From assembly GCF_030915385.1 (NCBI RefSeq), contig NZ_CP133268.1:1-64000 (forward strand): a stretch of DNA of 64,000 nt, in the 5' to 3' direction. Under the pieces are notes generated by a model. The model had not been told where the DNA came from. It saw nothing but the letters and a program-made list of their open reading frames with translations, and ran no database searches. The translations under genes and the position numbers were made by a program. Source of the DNA: Neobacillus sp. PS3-12 (GTDB taxonomy: Bacteria > Bacillota > Bacilli > Bacillales > Cytobacillaceae). This document shows, piece by piece, positions 48,827 to 58,977 of this stretch (its first letter is position 1; every line of letters begins with the position of its first letter).

Positions 48827-49408
48827 TCAGCCTATTACAACCTTCGTTTTGTATCTTATATGATCATATATCCATTTTGCATCAGGAACAGCCAGGCGGA
48901 CACAACCATGTGATGCCTTATGACCAAGCTTTTTCGCTTCACTTGGAATCACATTACCGTTTTTGTCCATTGCCACCGAGTGAAATAAAAACTCACCATG
49001 GTTTTTCCATGAAACCCAGTATTTAGCCCCCTCTTTTTCACCTGCATTATAAAAGCTTGTCCCTCTTTCCTTCTGGATGTAAAAAGTTCCTTCAGGGGTT
49101 GAAGTGTCGGGACTAGTATCTAGACCAGTGGAGCAAATCATTGTATAGATCGTCTTATTGCCTTTCATAATATAAACTCGTTGTTTTTCTTTAGAAACTT
49201 TTATCCAAACGGAATCGTTTTGGCTTATTACTGGATATGTCCCTCCAGAAGGCTTTAACCAATTAACAGTACTAGCTTTCTTCTCACTTTTTATAGGGTG
49301 CTCTTTTGTATGGGTTGGCAAGTGAGAGTGATAAAATCCAAATAGAACAATCAAACTTGCTACTATATACCCCAAACCTATTTTGAATTGTCGGGGAAGT
49401 TTATCCAT
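48827..49408 (-). CDS. L,D-transpeptidase (YkuD domain), membrane anchored
   Basis: 193 residues. One N-terminal membrane helix (about 10-26) and an extracellular YkuD domain ending with the active-site motif HKASHGCVRLAVPDAKW (nucleophile Cys). It links peptidoglycan stem peptides or proteins through 3-3 bonds. No LysM. AGAAGGGATGC precedes ATG 49408. Confidence 0.9.
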   Translation of the reverse strand: MDKLPRQFKIGLGYIVASLIVLFGFYHSHLPTHTKEHPIKSEKKASTVNWLKPSGGTYPVISQNDSVWIKVSKEKQRVYIMKGNKTIYTMICSTGLDTSPDTSTPEGTFYIQKERGTSFYNAGEKEGAKYWVSWKNHGEFLFHSVAMDKNGNVIPSEAKKLGHKASHGCVRLAVPDAKWIYDHIRYKTKVVIG

Positions 49409-49510
49409 TCTGCATCCCTTCTCTCTATTTTATTGGACTAAGCACCAAGGCAGAAAAAAGGCTCAGAGTATCAATCCTCAAAGCCCTTTTCACTTATATA
49501 CTTTTCGATT

Positions 49511-50971
49511 TTAATAAACAATAACCGGTTCATTCGTACTGAGATTGTTATAGACTGTTTGCATAATGCTTGGCGGAGTGTTTACGCAGCCGCCCGATCC
49601 ATTATGAATATAGGCCGTACTTGACCAGTTTCTCCGCCAGCTGGCATCATGAAATCCTTCTCCGTCGTTTGTAAAAGGAGCCCAATATGAGACTGGAACA
49701 CGATAATGCGCCATTCCATATTCACTGCCCTCAAGGATTGACGGTGATTCTTTATAAAGGATATACCACACACCAGGATGGGTACTTTCACCTACGTCCT
49801 GTCTGCCGGTTACAACATTAGTGGTGAGTATCATTTGACCATTTCGATAAAGCCAAATCTTTTGTTCTTGAATCGATACCTCCGCATAGGTGTCACCGAT
49901 TCCATTGTTTGTCGTGTTGTTTAGCCCGATCGCTTTTTTGTTCCAGCCATTCCCATAAAAATTGGCGGCAGTGATTGCATTTTGATCTTTTTTAAAGGCA
50001 TTCTGAATCTGCGTTGTTTCTTTATCAACATCCATGGCCCAGCCATACGTTTGTCCTTTCACGGTAATAACCGCACCTGTATGGGTCTTAAACTGGAAAT
50101 CTTTATTTAAGGTTGATTGCGTAGCATTAATATTCGAAATCTCATTTTTAATATCGCTAGGATCAAACGTATACTGCCCATCATTTGTTACTGAACAATT
50201 TTTAATGACATCGCTGCCTTTTAGCGTATATACCTGGCCCTGTACTGTATAACTTACCGTCCGATCTAGAAGGTCTTGCAGTAATTTCTCTTGCTTTTTC
50301 ACAATCGGACTGTCTTCATTTGCTGGCTGTATGTATTGGGGATTTAGATGGATGACACTTTTGTATTTCTGTTTCTCGAAATCTTTTACCAAGTTAGGGA
50401 CATCATATTGATCTCCATTAACACTTTGGGAAACCACAATTTTCCCCTGATCCAAATGAGCCACTGCATCTTGAGGTGCTTTTAAACTCTTATTCATTTC
50501 CAGGAGTTTGTTTTCAATTTCTTTTATTGTAGCTTCGCTTTGATGTTGATCCACTTTGATTGGTGTCAGAGAGTAATTTACCGCCTTTGAGGACGGCCAA
50601 AACGTCTCCTGGCTTTTTAATAGTTTCTTAACGCTAGACAAATCCGTACTTGTAAACCCTATTATCGAATCTTTTCCATCATAAATTTTTTCTTTACCGA
50701 CATAGACTTCGTTTTTTAGGACAGAGGATCCTAACTTTTGTAATGCATGGTCAGCCGTCAGTCCACCAACGTTTGTGCCATTAATGGTGATATGTGAATT
50801 AAATCGGGTTGCTTGGTAATAGGAGAGGCCCCCTATTGCGAGTGCTCCTGCCACAATGATACCGCCAATTGTGATACCAATTTTCCTTCCACTTGTCTTT
50901 GTATGTGTATCGGACCTTCTAGTTCCCACATCTTCGACTATTTCACGTATTCCATTTTCCATTACCCTCAC
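49511..50971 (-). CDS. L,D-transpeptidase with PG_binding_4 repeats
   Basis: 486 residues. A cytoplasmic head (about 1-30), a membrane helix (about 31-50), two PG_binding_4/VanW-type modules, and a C-terminal YkuD domain with FHDASWR and the active site HNGSGGCVNTPPS. This architecture resembles Ldt(fm) of Enterococcus faecium. It acts outside the membrane on peptidoglycan. The ATG at 50971 or 50962 (MENGIREIV) is preceded by GAGTGAGGG. Confidence 0.9.
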   Translation of the reverse strand: MRVMENGIREIVEDVGTRRSDTHTKTSGRKIGITIGGIIVAGALAIGGLSYYQATRFNSHITINGTNVGGLTADHALQKLGSSVLKNEVYVGKEKIYDGKDSIIGFTSTDLSSVKKLLKSQETFWPSSKAVNYSLTPIKVDQHQSEATIKEIENKLLEMNKSLKAPQDAVAHLDQGKIVVSQSVNGDQYDVPNLVKDFEKQKYKSVIHLNPQYIQPANEDSPIVKKQEKLLQDLLDRTVSYTVQGQVYTLKGSDVIKNCSVTNDGQYTFDPSDIKNEISNINATQSTLNKDFQFKTHTGAVITVKGQTYGWAMDVDKETTQIQNAFKKDQNAITAANFYGNGWNKKAIGLNNTTNNGIGDTYAEVSIQEQKIWLYRNGQMILTTNVVTGRQDVGESTHPGVWYILYKESPSILEGSEYGMAHYRVPVSYWAPFTNDGEGFHDASWRRNWSSTAYIHNGSGGCVNTPPSIMQTVYNNLSTNEPVIVY

Positions 50972-51287
50972 TCCGTTCGCCTGATTGTCTAGAGCTTTTT
51001 TCGAAGTTATCCGTAGTTATGTATATTTTAGTAGATTGAACAGGATGTAATTTGTCATAATTTGTATGCGTTTAAAATTTTTTCCTGTCAAACTATTAAA
51101 TTCTCATTTATTCTAAAGAGCCAGACAAACAAACTTACGGAATTATTATAAAATTCTAAAATTAACTATTCCTTAAGTTAAAAAATGAGGCTGATTCAAA
51201 ATGTCGTTAAAAGACGACTTTTTTGAATCAGCCTCATGGAATTAAAAAAGCAAGTGATGACAAAATCTTTTATTCACTTCTGTAAAT
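50972..51287. other. Gene-free stretch with terminator
   Basis: Contains a long hairpin at 51185-51238 (ATGAGGCTGATTCAAAA / TTTTGAATCAGCCTCAT), probably the terminator of the VWA gene. No gene seen. Confidence 0.6.
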
Positions 51288-51950
51288 TTATCGGTTTCCA
51301 CCTCGGCGATGATAATCTCGTTCAATCTCTTCTTTCCAGCTTCGATCAATTTTCTTGCCGCTTCGAATCTTCATGACAGCTTCGCTTACAACTTCATAGT
51401 TTAATTGTGTTCCCATAGGATCAGCATGGTAATCAACAGCGAAGTCTTCGTCAATCCCAAATTGTTTGGCTGTTGAGATGGCATCAATATTCGCACCTAA
51501 AAACATGAATTCCCAGCCATATTTTTCTTTTTGATGCTGAACCATTTTTTTAATTCGGGACGCCGTAAATTCGCGGCTGGCATTTTCCAATCCATCTGTT
51601 GTAATGACGAATAGCACCTTATTGGCCCGTACAGCCTCATTTGTTCTTTTTTGCACATTCACGATTTTTTGAATGGTAAAACCGATGGCATCGAGCAAGG
51701 CCGTTGTACCTCCTACCTCATAATCATCACTGGTGATGGGAGATATGCCTCTCACATTGATTCGATCATGTAATAATTTATACTCATGGTCGAATAAAAC
51801 GGTGGTGACGATCGCCTCTCCTTCCGCCTTTTGCTGTTTTTTCAGCATGGCGTTGTAACCGCCAATCGTATCGGCTTCTAGCCCGGCCATTGAACCACTC
51901 TTGTCTAAAATGAAAACCAATTCTGTTATGTTCTTTTTCATCTTTGTCAT
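51288..51950 (-). CDS. VWA domain protein, stand-alone
   Basis: 220 residues, single VWA domain: DKSGSMAG near residue 17, GGTTALLDAIG, and TTDGLENAS as metal-site loops. A 'HQKEKYGWEFMFLGANIDAI' segment is typical of phage and bacterial VWA proteins. It follows the macro-domain gene by 69 bases on the same strand and is probably co-transcribed with it. AGGATGACAAAG gives the start (ATG 51950 or 51941). Confidence 0.87.
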   Translation of the reverse strand: MTKMKKNITELVFILDKSGSMAGLEADTIGGYNAMLKKQQKAEGEAIVTTVLFDHEYKLLHDRINVRGISPITSDDYEVGGTTALLDAIGFTIQKIVNVQKRTNEAVRANKVLFVITTDGLENASREFTASRIKKMVQHQKEKYGWEFMFLGANIDAISTAKQFGIDEDFAVDYHADPMGTQLNYEVVSEAVMKIRSGKKIDRSWKEEIERDYHRRGGNR

Positions 51951-52019
51951 CCTCCATTCATTTACTATAATTAGGATAACAAAGCGGTGTTCAGAATTGG
52001 TCGCTTTACATGCGACATT

Positions 52020-53039
52020 TTAGGCTCCCAACAAAGGCTGGTCAAACGTAAATAAAGCTTCATTTATTTCGTGAATATTGTAGTTGCCATCCTGAATAAA
52101 GTACTCGACAATAACATCAAATTTATTGCTGCGGGATAACGCATAACCCGCAGCCGCCAACAAATCGATCGTTTCATCTAAATTTAATTTTAAGGCCATG
52201 GCAAAGGCAATGGCTGTTTTCTTCTTTGGTGTATAATGGACTCCATTGCGAATTTTTGAGAATAAGCGGCGGTCAATATTTGCCCGATGATAGGTTTCAA
52301 CATCTGTCAACCCTTTTTCATCAATCAACCGCAACAGCCGCTCTGAAAATGATTCATCGAGCTGGTTCACGAGATCTAGTAAATTTCTTTTCTTAAGTCC
52401 TTCCTCCGATTTTTCGAGAAGATCCCACTCAATCCTCTCAGCTTCTAGCAATTGTTCCATCGCAAAAGGTTCTTCATTTCGATTACGGCTAAAATAGATC
52501 TCGGCTTCCTCTACATAATGCTCATCAATATATTGCTGAATCGATGAAAAAAGCTTTTTGCTTAACCCAAAGGACTTGCTATCAAAAACGACGAGGTATA
52601 CCAAGATGTCATGATCGTATAAAAAAGAACCAATGGTGGAAACTGCAATTTGTAAGGCTTCCTCCTTTGGATAACCGTAGATTCCTGACGAAATTAATGG
52701 AAACGCTATGGACTTACATTCGCTTTTTGCCGCGAGAATCAAAGAATTCTTGTAGGATGATTTTAAAAGTTCTGCTTCCTGATTAGAACCACCTTGCCAA
52801 ATGGGACCTGGTGTATGAATGATATATTTTGCCGGCAACTTGAAGGCATCGGTAATAACGGCTTGTCCGATCGAGCAGCCGCCGATGTCATCACATGCCG
52901 CCTGCAGTTCAATGGCACCCGCTGCTTTAAAAATAGCTCCGCATACACCCCCGCCCATTTTCAATACCGTATTTGCAGCATTCACAATCGCATCGACCTT
53001 CATCTTGGTAATATCATTGCGAACAATTTCCAATGGCAT
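52020..53039 (-). CDS. Macro domain protein with C-terminal HTH-like domain
   Basis: 339 residues. Residues 1-165 are a macro domain: VDAIVNAANTVLKMGGGVCGAIFKAAG and AFPLISSGIYGYP, which bind ADP-ribose or O-acetyl-ADP-ribose. The C-terminal part (about 225-335) has a Cro/XRE-like helical pattern (DRRLFSKIRNGVHYTPKKKTAIAFAMALKLNLDETIDLLAAAGY), suggesting DNA or protein binding. Reading macro plus a possible regulator as one protein suggests a sensor of ADP-ribose signals. Start ATG 53039 follows AGAGAGGGAATT. Confidence 0.87.
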   Translation of the reverse strand: MPLEIVRNDITKMKVDAIVNAANTVLKMGGGVCGAIFKAAGAIELQAACDDIGGCSIGQAVITDAFKLPAKYIIHTPGPIWQGGSNQEAELLKSSYKNSLILAAKSECKSIAFPLISSGIYGYPKEEALQIAVSTIGSFLYDHDILVYLVVFDSKSFGLSKKLFSSIQQYIDEHYVEEAEIYFSRNRNEEPFAMEQLLEAERIEWDLLEKSEEGLKKRNLLDLVNQLDESFSERLLRLIDEKGLTDVETYHRANIDRRLFSKIRNGVHYTPKKKTAIAFAMALKLNLDETIDLLAAAGYALSRSNKFDVIVEYFIQDGNYNIHEINEALFTFDQPLLGA

Positions 53040-53220
53040 GATAATTCCCTCTCTCTAAAAAATTACACTTTTGATAATTAAATGATAGCGAATTTTGGAA
53101 AAATAAAAAAGGAGAATGCCAAGTTCGTATCGAATTATTTTTAAAGATGGATTTACTTCCATTACCACACTTCCCCCCCAATGCTTCATCAAACAAATCC
53201 CCGAAAGGAAGGTCCTCAAT

Positions 53221-54077
53221 GGAAAAAGAATACCTCGATTTAAAATTGGATTTTATGTTCAAGCAATTATTTGGGCAGAAAAGGAGATGATTGGATTACA
53301 GATTTGCATTTTGAGAATACAGAATCTGTAAAGGACAGATCGGACGGAAAAACAGTCATTTTTGACGTCACTGTTTTTACATCTCTAGGAGAACGAATTA
53401 ATATCGAAATTCAGCTTATCAATCAGCAAAATATGCCCGAACGCACACTTTACTACTGGTCACGAATGTTTTCCTCAAGCTTAAAATCCGGAGATTCTTA
53501 TTTAGACCTTCCCCCTACTATTATTATTCCCATTTTAAATTATCCGTTATTTTCAAGTGAAACAGAGCGTTTTCATACGGTATTTCATATCCGAGAGGAT
53601 GAGGGAGGATTTTTATGGTCTAATCTGTTTGAAATTCATTTAATTGATTTAAGTAACTTCATGTTACAATGAAAAAAATACCGAAGTAAACTGAAGGAGA
53701 AAAATCATCAGGAATTGCCATGGCTAATGATGCTTTCAGCTGCCGATGTCCAACGAAAAAAATTGGACGAAGAAATGCTGGCTGAACTGGAGGAATGGGC
53801 GATGAATATAGAAGAAGTGCGAGAAGCGCTAATAGAGTGGGAAAATCTAAGCTCGAAAAAGAAAAATTTGGTTGAATATGAAGCTCGCTTAAAAGAACTT
53901 CGCGATCTTCTGAATAATTTTAAGGGCTATCACAGAATGGGAAGAGAAGAAGGAATTGAAGTTGGAATAGAGCTCGGCATCCAGAAAATAGCCAAAAAAA
54001 TGGTGGAGAAAGGAAAACCCATTTCTGAAGTTGCCGAATTAACCGGATTAGCAGAAGAAGAAATTAGAAGTCTCTAG
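53221..54077 (+). pseudogene. Rpn family recombination-promoting nuclease (PD-(D/E)XK), broken
   Basis: Three pieces of one gene. 53221 starts MEKEYLDLKLDFMFKQLFGQK, then about 17 codons of the family are missing and the frame shifts to the piece GDDWITDLHFENTE... VIFDVTVFTSLGERINIEIQL, which holds the nuclease D-x-E-x-Q core. That piece stops at TGA (about 53670) where the family has Trp, and the same frame continues LPWLMMLSAADVQ...REEGIEVGIELGIQKIAKKMVEKGKPISEVAELTGLAEEEI. One deletion with frameshift plus one nonsense change; not functional. Confidence 0.87.
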
Positions 54078-54088
54078 GAATAATCGTG

Positions 54089-54121
54089 ATCAGGCACCAT
54101 CTGGAAATTTGATGGTGCCTG
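54089..54121 (+). terminator. Intrinsic terminator
   Basis: CAGGCACCATC / GATGGTGCCTG hairpin; weak T-tract. Confidence 0.6.
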
Positions 54122-54137
54122 TTTCATAAGCGATTTT

Positions 54138-55022
54138 TCATATGCAAGGCTTTCTTGGAGTACCAAATACTCTCCAAAGAAGTGGTCCTAGAATTTTAGA
54201 TTTATCTACAAAAAATTCAACAAAGTGAAAATCAATTAAAGTCAAAGTCAAATTTGGATCATTTTCAAGCACTGCTCCAGCGCCACCTGACAACACAAAA
54301 TCGATTCCGTTTCCAGTAGTAACAGTCCCATTGCTATTTTTCATGATAAATTGCTCGTCATATGCGTGTACATGGCTAACTAGAACTTTTTTAACATGGT
54401 GCTGCTGAATTAAATCAAAAAACCTTTGACTTTCTGCCGTGTTTACTGGAAACCCATCCAGCCCTGTCCACCTGCCAACTTCTGGTTCTGCATGCATAGC
54501 GACAACCGTATTTCGTGGATTATTTTGTAAATGTTTCTGTAAAATATTGAGCTCTTGATCAGTAAAACCATATTTTGATGGCCCGGTTAGACTTTTTACA
54601 TTATTCACAGCAATGCAACGAAAATTTGCACTTGGGATGTTAATTACCCAATGTACCTTTCCGATAATAGCCTCGAAATTTTCAAGATTGATTGGATTTT
54701 GATTTGGAACATCATGATTTCCTAAAACAACAAATACAGGAATGTCACGCGCAAACTTTTCAACTACGCGAACAAAGTCCTGCAAGTAGGCAATCTCACC
54801 TGTAAAAACAGTGTCCCCACCGTGAACAATAAACAGCGGATCTAGTTCAACTGCCTTTTTTAAAACAAGTTCAAATTCACCACTCATCGTAAAACAACCA
54901 TCTTTGTTTCCACGCCCTCTGCTATCACCAAGGAATATAAAATTGAATTTATCTTTAAACCTCGGGCTATGGATTCTTTTTTTCAATAAATGCATCGAGC
55001 GTTCATGAAGTGTCATAGACAT
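54138..55022 (-). CDS. Calcineurin-like metallophosphoesterase
   Basis: About 294 residues. Two-metal phosphoesterase motifs in order: FLGDSRGRG, HGGDTVFTG, VLGNHDVPN, VVAMHAEPE and VSHVHAYDE. Cytoplasmic; the substrate could be a nucleotide, a phospholipid head or a phosphoprotein. The frame extends upstream, but GGAGGGAAAGAAG before ATG 55022 (MSMTLHERS) fixes the start. Confidence 0.88.
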   Translation of the reverse strand: MSMTLHERSMHLLKKRIHSPRFKDKFNFIFLGDSRGRGNKDGCFTMSGEFELVLKKAVELDPLFIVHGGDTVFTGEIAYLQDFVRVVEKFARDIPVFVVLGNHDVPNQNPINLENFEAIIGKVHWVINIPSANFRCIAVNNVKSLTGPSKYGFTDQELNILQKHLQNNPRNTVVAMHAEPEVGRWTGLDGFPVNTAESQRFFDLIQQHHVKKVLVSHVHAYDEQFIMKNSNGTVTTGNGIDFVLSGGAGAVLENDPNLTLTLIDFHFVEFFVDKSKILGPLLWRVFGTPRKPCI

Positions 55023-55151
55023 CTTCTTTCCCTCCATAAATATATATCGATATAACAAAATTTTTATTCTATCTATATATATGAAGGTGACATTAAAAGG
55101 ATTGGACAAGTTAATCTTTATTTTTCGGCTTCCATTCATTTTTCGTTCAAC

Positions 55152-56216
55152 TTATTCTGCCTCTGAGATCACACTTTTGATGAGCGATTCAACGGTTTGA
55201 CTTTTGGCTAGTCTTGGGCTTTGACCTGACCAGAGCGACATAAAAGCTGGATTGTTTTGTGAAGCAGATGTTTTTCTAATATCCTGAGTGAGTGTGTTTT
55301 GAATAGGATATTCTGGTAAGGACGGTTCGTAATCGTTCATTTTTAAAATAAATTCATTTTTAATACCTCTTGCCCATTTTCCGGAAAAGGATCGAGTTAA
55401 AACAGTGTCGTTTTCATTAGCATGCAGGATTGCTTCTTTATATACAGGATGTGCACCGCTTTCCACGCATGTCAGGAAAGCTGTACCCATTTGTACACCT
55501 TTTGCTCCCAAACAAATCGAGGCCCGTAACCCTCTTCCATCCATTATTCCTCCAGCTGCAATGACTGGAATGCTCACAACATCAACAACTTGCGGAATTA
55601 GAGACATCAGACCAATTAAACTTTCCTGTTCCCCATTGATAAAGCTCCCCCGATGTCCACCAGCTTCACTGCCTTGGGCAACGACAAGATCCATGCCTGC
55701 TTTTTCGTATTCCACTGCTTCCCTAACAGTTGTTGCCGTTCCGATAAGAATGATGTTTGATTGTTTTAATTCAGCAATCACTTGCTTAGAAGGAATGCCA
55801 AAGGTAAAAGAACAAATAGGTACCTTTTCTTCGATTAAAATCTGGACTTGTTCTATAAAATTATTCAAAACATTAGTAACGGCTGGTATGTCTATGAATT
55901 CTTTTGGCTGTAGATTCAGTTGTTTACGAATCTGGTTTAATTTCTGTTGTGCGGATATCAGTTCATTCTCTGTTACCTGAAATTCGTTAGGTACAAAAAG
56001 ATTGATGCCAAAAGGTTTTGATGTTAATTGCTTAATCTCTCTAATTTGTTCTCGGATTTGCAATGGGGTCATATAGCCTGCCCCAATCATTCCCAGCCCA
56101 CTGGAATTTGAAACCGCAGCTACTAATTTTGAAGTTGTGATCCCTCCAGCCATTGGGGCTTGTATAATCGGATACTCAATGTTCAAAAGTTTTGTGAGTA
56201 CATTTTCTGCCATCAT
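55152..56216 (-). CDS. Nitronate monooxygenase (second copy)
   Basis: 354 residues, FMN TIM barrel. Landmarks: PIIQAPMAGGITT, GINLFVP, QGSEAGGHRGSF with the catalytic His, VIAAGGIMDGRG and a C-terminal extension ending SLWSGQSPRLAKSQTVESL, which is typical of the bacterial class I enzymes. It differs from the 325-residue relative at 23715. Probably detoxifies propionate 3-nitronate or other nitronates. Confidence 0.9.
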   Translation of the reverse strand: MMAENVLTKLLNIEYPIIQAPMAGGITTSKLVAAVSNSSGLGMIGAGYMTPLQIREQIREIKQLTSKPFGINLFVPNEFQVTENELISAQQKLNQIRKQLNLQPKEFIDIPAVTNVLNNFIEQVQILIEEKVPICSFTFGIPSKQVIAELKQSNIILIGTATTVREAVEYEKAGMDLVVAQGSEAGGHRGSFINGEQESLIGLMSLIPQVVDVVSIPVIAAGGIMDGRGLRASICLGAKGVQMGTAFLTCVESGAHPVYKEAILHANENDTVLTRSFSGKWARGIKNEFILKMNDYEPSLPEYPIQNTLTQDIRKTSASQNNPAFMSLWSGQSPRLAKSQTVESLIKSVISEAE

Positions 56217-56422
56217 TTACACCTCGTTCATACTGCTTGATCAAACTCTTTTTGTTAAATAATATTCATCTAACTTCTTTCTCTGTCTGATCTATAATTC
56301 CTTCATTTATTTTTTAAGGAAGTCTTGCAAACTATTATTTCTTGATTGCGATAATTCGGATTCGTTTATAATCCGCTTTCCATATACCATTTTCTTAGGG
56401 AAGCCCTAAGGCAACGAAACCT

Positions 56423-57306
56423 CTATGCAAGTGCGGAAATGATAATGCCACCGAGCGCAGAAACAAAACCAAGGTAGGAAGAAAAGGTAAATAAAGGACC
56501 AGGTACTGCTTGTGCAGCTCCATAACCCGCTAGAAACTGTGCATTTGTCATCCATCCTGTTGGTACCACGTCCTGTTGCAATAACGGAAGTACAACGTGA
56601 CCGCCGCCAAAAACCAATGCTCCCGCACGATAGAAGCTATCAAACATGGCAAGTCCTTGATTATGAATGCCAAGCCTTAAGAGAGGTAATACAAAGAGAA
56701 CGGCAAAGAACAACGTGAGAAAAACAATGCCTGTTTTTCGGCTGATTTTCAATTTCATTTGTTGGGTCTCTTGCATCGTATCGTTTTTGAAGAATCTCCA
56801 TCCAATGAGTCCTGATACGATAATGATGAGCACTTGCACCATTGATGTGGGAACCAGCATGGTGACAACAGCAGAAAGTACGGCGATTGTACCTCTCGTT
56901 TTCCCTGTTGCAAGCTTACTAGCCATGCCCCAGACCGCTTGTGCCACAACCGCTATAGCGACAATCATTAGACCTTGTAACCAACCTGCATGCTGGATGT
57001 TTAGTCCCTTAAGCACCCAGGCAAAAAACATGAGTGCGATGGCAGAAGGCAATGAAAATCCAAGCCAAGCCATTAGCCCTCCGATTAATCCAGCCCGTTG
57101 TATGCCAATGGCAATCCCAACTTGACTGCTTGCTGGCCCAGGGAGGAACTGACAAAGTGCGACTAAATCAGCATAATTTTTTTCATCCAGCCACTTACGC
57201 CGTTTCACATACTCCTCATGAAAGTATCCTAAGTGCGCAATTGGCCTCCAAACGATGTAAGTCCTAAACGCAGCGAAACCTTTAAAACCTCCAGTATGCG
57301 ACTCAA
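56423..57306 (-). pseudogene. chrA: Chromate transporter ChrA, frameshifted and truncated
   Basis: CHR-family membrane protein. The proper start is TTG at 57306 (GGAGGAGATGCCGAT before it), reading MSRILEVLKVSLRLGLTSFGG; one base is missing right after this, near 57243, and the continuing PIAHLGYFHEEYVKRRKWLDEKNYADLVALCQFLPGPASSQVG lies in another frame. The end is lost too: it stops after GGIIISALA, roughly 90 residues short of two-domain ChrA. An alternative in-frame ATG at 57313 would make an unnatural N-terminus. Probably inactive. Confidence 0.82.
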
Positions 57307-57313
57307 TCGGCAT

Positions 57314-57824
57314 CTCCTCCTAATCTTTGAATCTGATCAATGACGACTGCACCAGTTTCCGATAAAACCAGAATATAGGTGCTTTAAAAACTCGTGGATC
57401 AACTTTTTTCTCATCGTTTTATCCCCTGTAGGCCCTCTCCTAACATTCGCAACAAAGTGTAGGGCTGCTTTATTCAATTAATACATTACTATTTCCTTAT
57501 AAGATAATCTAAGATTTTCATATATTCAACTAATCTATTGTAAAATTATTGTAAATAAAAATGATTAATATCCCATCCAATTCTCCAACAAAGGAATCTA
57601 GTTTTATAAAAACCATAAAATAATTAGAAAAAAGAAGTTAAAACTAGAAGAATCTTTGAAAGATTAAATACAAATAGGACAAGATTACTTTATAAGCCTG
57701 CCGTTCATATTACGCCTGATAGTCTTGAAATGGCGTCCAATCATAAAAAAAAACGCAGAATTTTCCCCAGCGTTTTTTTACCCACTACTCTGGCTTAAAC
57801 TGCCATTTAACTGATTAACCCTAA
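57314..57824. other. Gene-free stretch with one terminator
   Basis: No gene with a start signal on either strand. A short hairpin AAAACGC/GCGTTTTTTT lies at 57744-57780 and could end the LssY-domain gene on the minus strand. Confidence 0.5.
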
Positions 57825-58616
57825 TCACAGTAAATTAAGGATTGGGGAAAGTATTTGGAACACTTCATGTTTTAAAGATAATGCCATTGACTGAGTAGAA
57901 AAATCATTTTTATTCAAAGGCTTTCCCGATATAATTGCAATATTCCCGTCCGTGAAATACCAATCTCCGCCGCCATTGAATCCAAAAAGGTTAGGCTGAT
58001 CAAACGATACAACAAGTGTAGACTTCATAAATGGTTTTAGATCTTGTACAACTTTATTTCTTTCATTATCCACAAAAGGTGAAATATGATGTGTGGGCAG
58101 ATGCGTACTCCCACTAAGTTCAATCCCTTGATCATAGGTAGCAGAACCCAGCCACACCTCTTCACCATGGATTGTTGTATCTGTTTTCCAAAGTCTGATG
58201 TGATCCCTATTTTGTACGGTTTTGGTTGGTTTTTCAAAAGCTAAATCTTGCTTTCGGCCAAATAGATATAGGTTACTTACAGGAGCTTTGGGATAAGGTA
58301 AATTACTTAAAGAATCTACTGCTATTTTTATACTCGTTTTATCAGTTATTGGATCGGGGATTTTCCACCCTGACTCTGTAAAATATCTGTTAATTGTCTC
58401 CTCAGGCCCTAAAATAAGGATATTAATTGGATCACCGGGGATTCCAGATTTTGTTTTAGTCTTTAAAGGATAGTCCATTTTTGATAATATTGTACTCTTC
58501 TCAAACGGATAAATCTGTATAAACAGAATAACTCCAGCACAGAAAACTAAGATGATTGCCACAGTTAAAGAAATCCGCCTGAGATATTTACGAAACCCCT
58601 TATTTGATCGTGTCAT
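57825..58616 (-). CDS. Membrane-anchored LssY C-terminal domain protein
   Basis: 263 residues. One N-terminal helix (about 16-34) then an extracellular LssY_C domain: DPINILILGPEETINRYF..GWKIPDPIT, YLFGRKQDLAFEKPT, RDHIRLWKT, EEVWLGSATYDQGIE. The family is found alone or fused to PAP2 phosphatase or DedA proteins; its role is not known. Start ATG 58616 follows AAAGGAGAAC. Confidence 0.85.
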   Translation of the reverse strand: MTRSNKGFRKYLRRISLTVAIILVFCAGVILFIQIYPFEKSTILSKMDYPLKTKTKSGIPGDPINILILGPEETINRYFTESGWKIPDPITDKTSIKIAVDSLSNLPYPKAPVSNLYLFGRKQDLAFEKPTKTVQNRDHIRLWKTDTTIHGEEVWLGSATYDQGIELSGSTHLPTHHISPFVDNERNKVVQDLKPFMKSTLVVSFDQPNLFGFNGGGDWYFTDGNIAIISGKPLNKNDFSTQSMALSLKHEVFQILSPILNLL

Positions 58617-58696
58617 TTTAAGTTGTTCTCCTTTAACTAGGGTTTCTAAGCTCTGTTTGTTAGCGAAAAAAGACGGCCTAAATTAACATTTATCAA

Positions 58697-58801
58697 TCAA
58701 TATTTCTTTTTTGACATATTTCTTAAAAGACGGTTTAAAAAGTAACCTACAAAACCCACTAAAACAAGAATTATTAATGGAACTAAGATATTGGAAATCA
58801 T
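58697..58801 (-). CDS. Short single-span membrane peptide, unknown
   Basis: 34 residues: MISNILVPLIILVLVGFVGYFLNRLL then a basic end RNMSKKKY. AGAGGTGTTTGA lies before ATG 58801. Probably real because of the clean site and membrane-peptide composition, but no family is recognised. Confidence 0.5.
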   Translation of the reverse strand: MISNILVPLIILVLVGFVGYFLNRLLRNMSKKKY

Positions 58802-58884
58802 TCAAACACCTCTATATCCAAATTTAACCACATACATAGTATTCTATAATTGTTGTCATTAGTCCTCTTAGGTCGTTACTTTAA

Positions 58885-58922
58885 TAAAAAAAACGATTCT
58901 TCGCTATTGAAGAATCGCCTTC
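58885..58922 (-). terminator. Intrinsic terminator of the DUF3231 paralogue
   Basis: GGCGATTCTTC / GAAGAATCGTTTTTTTT hairpin on the minus strand. Confidence 0.85.
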
Positions 58923-58977
58923 TTAATTTTATTGATGCTATTCACAAACTATGTAATATTTTATTTATAATCTCTAC

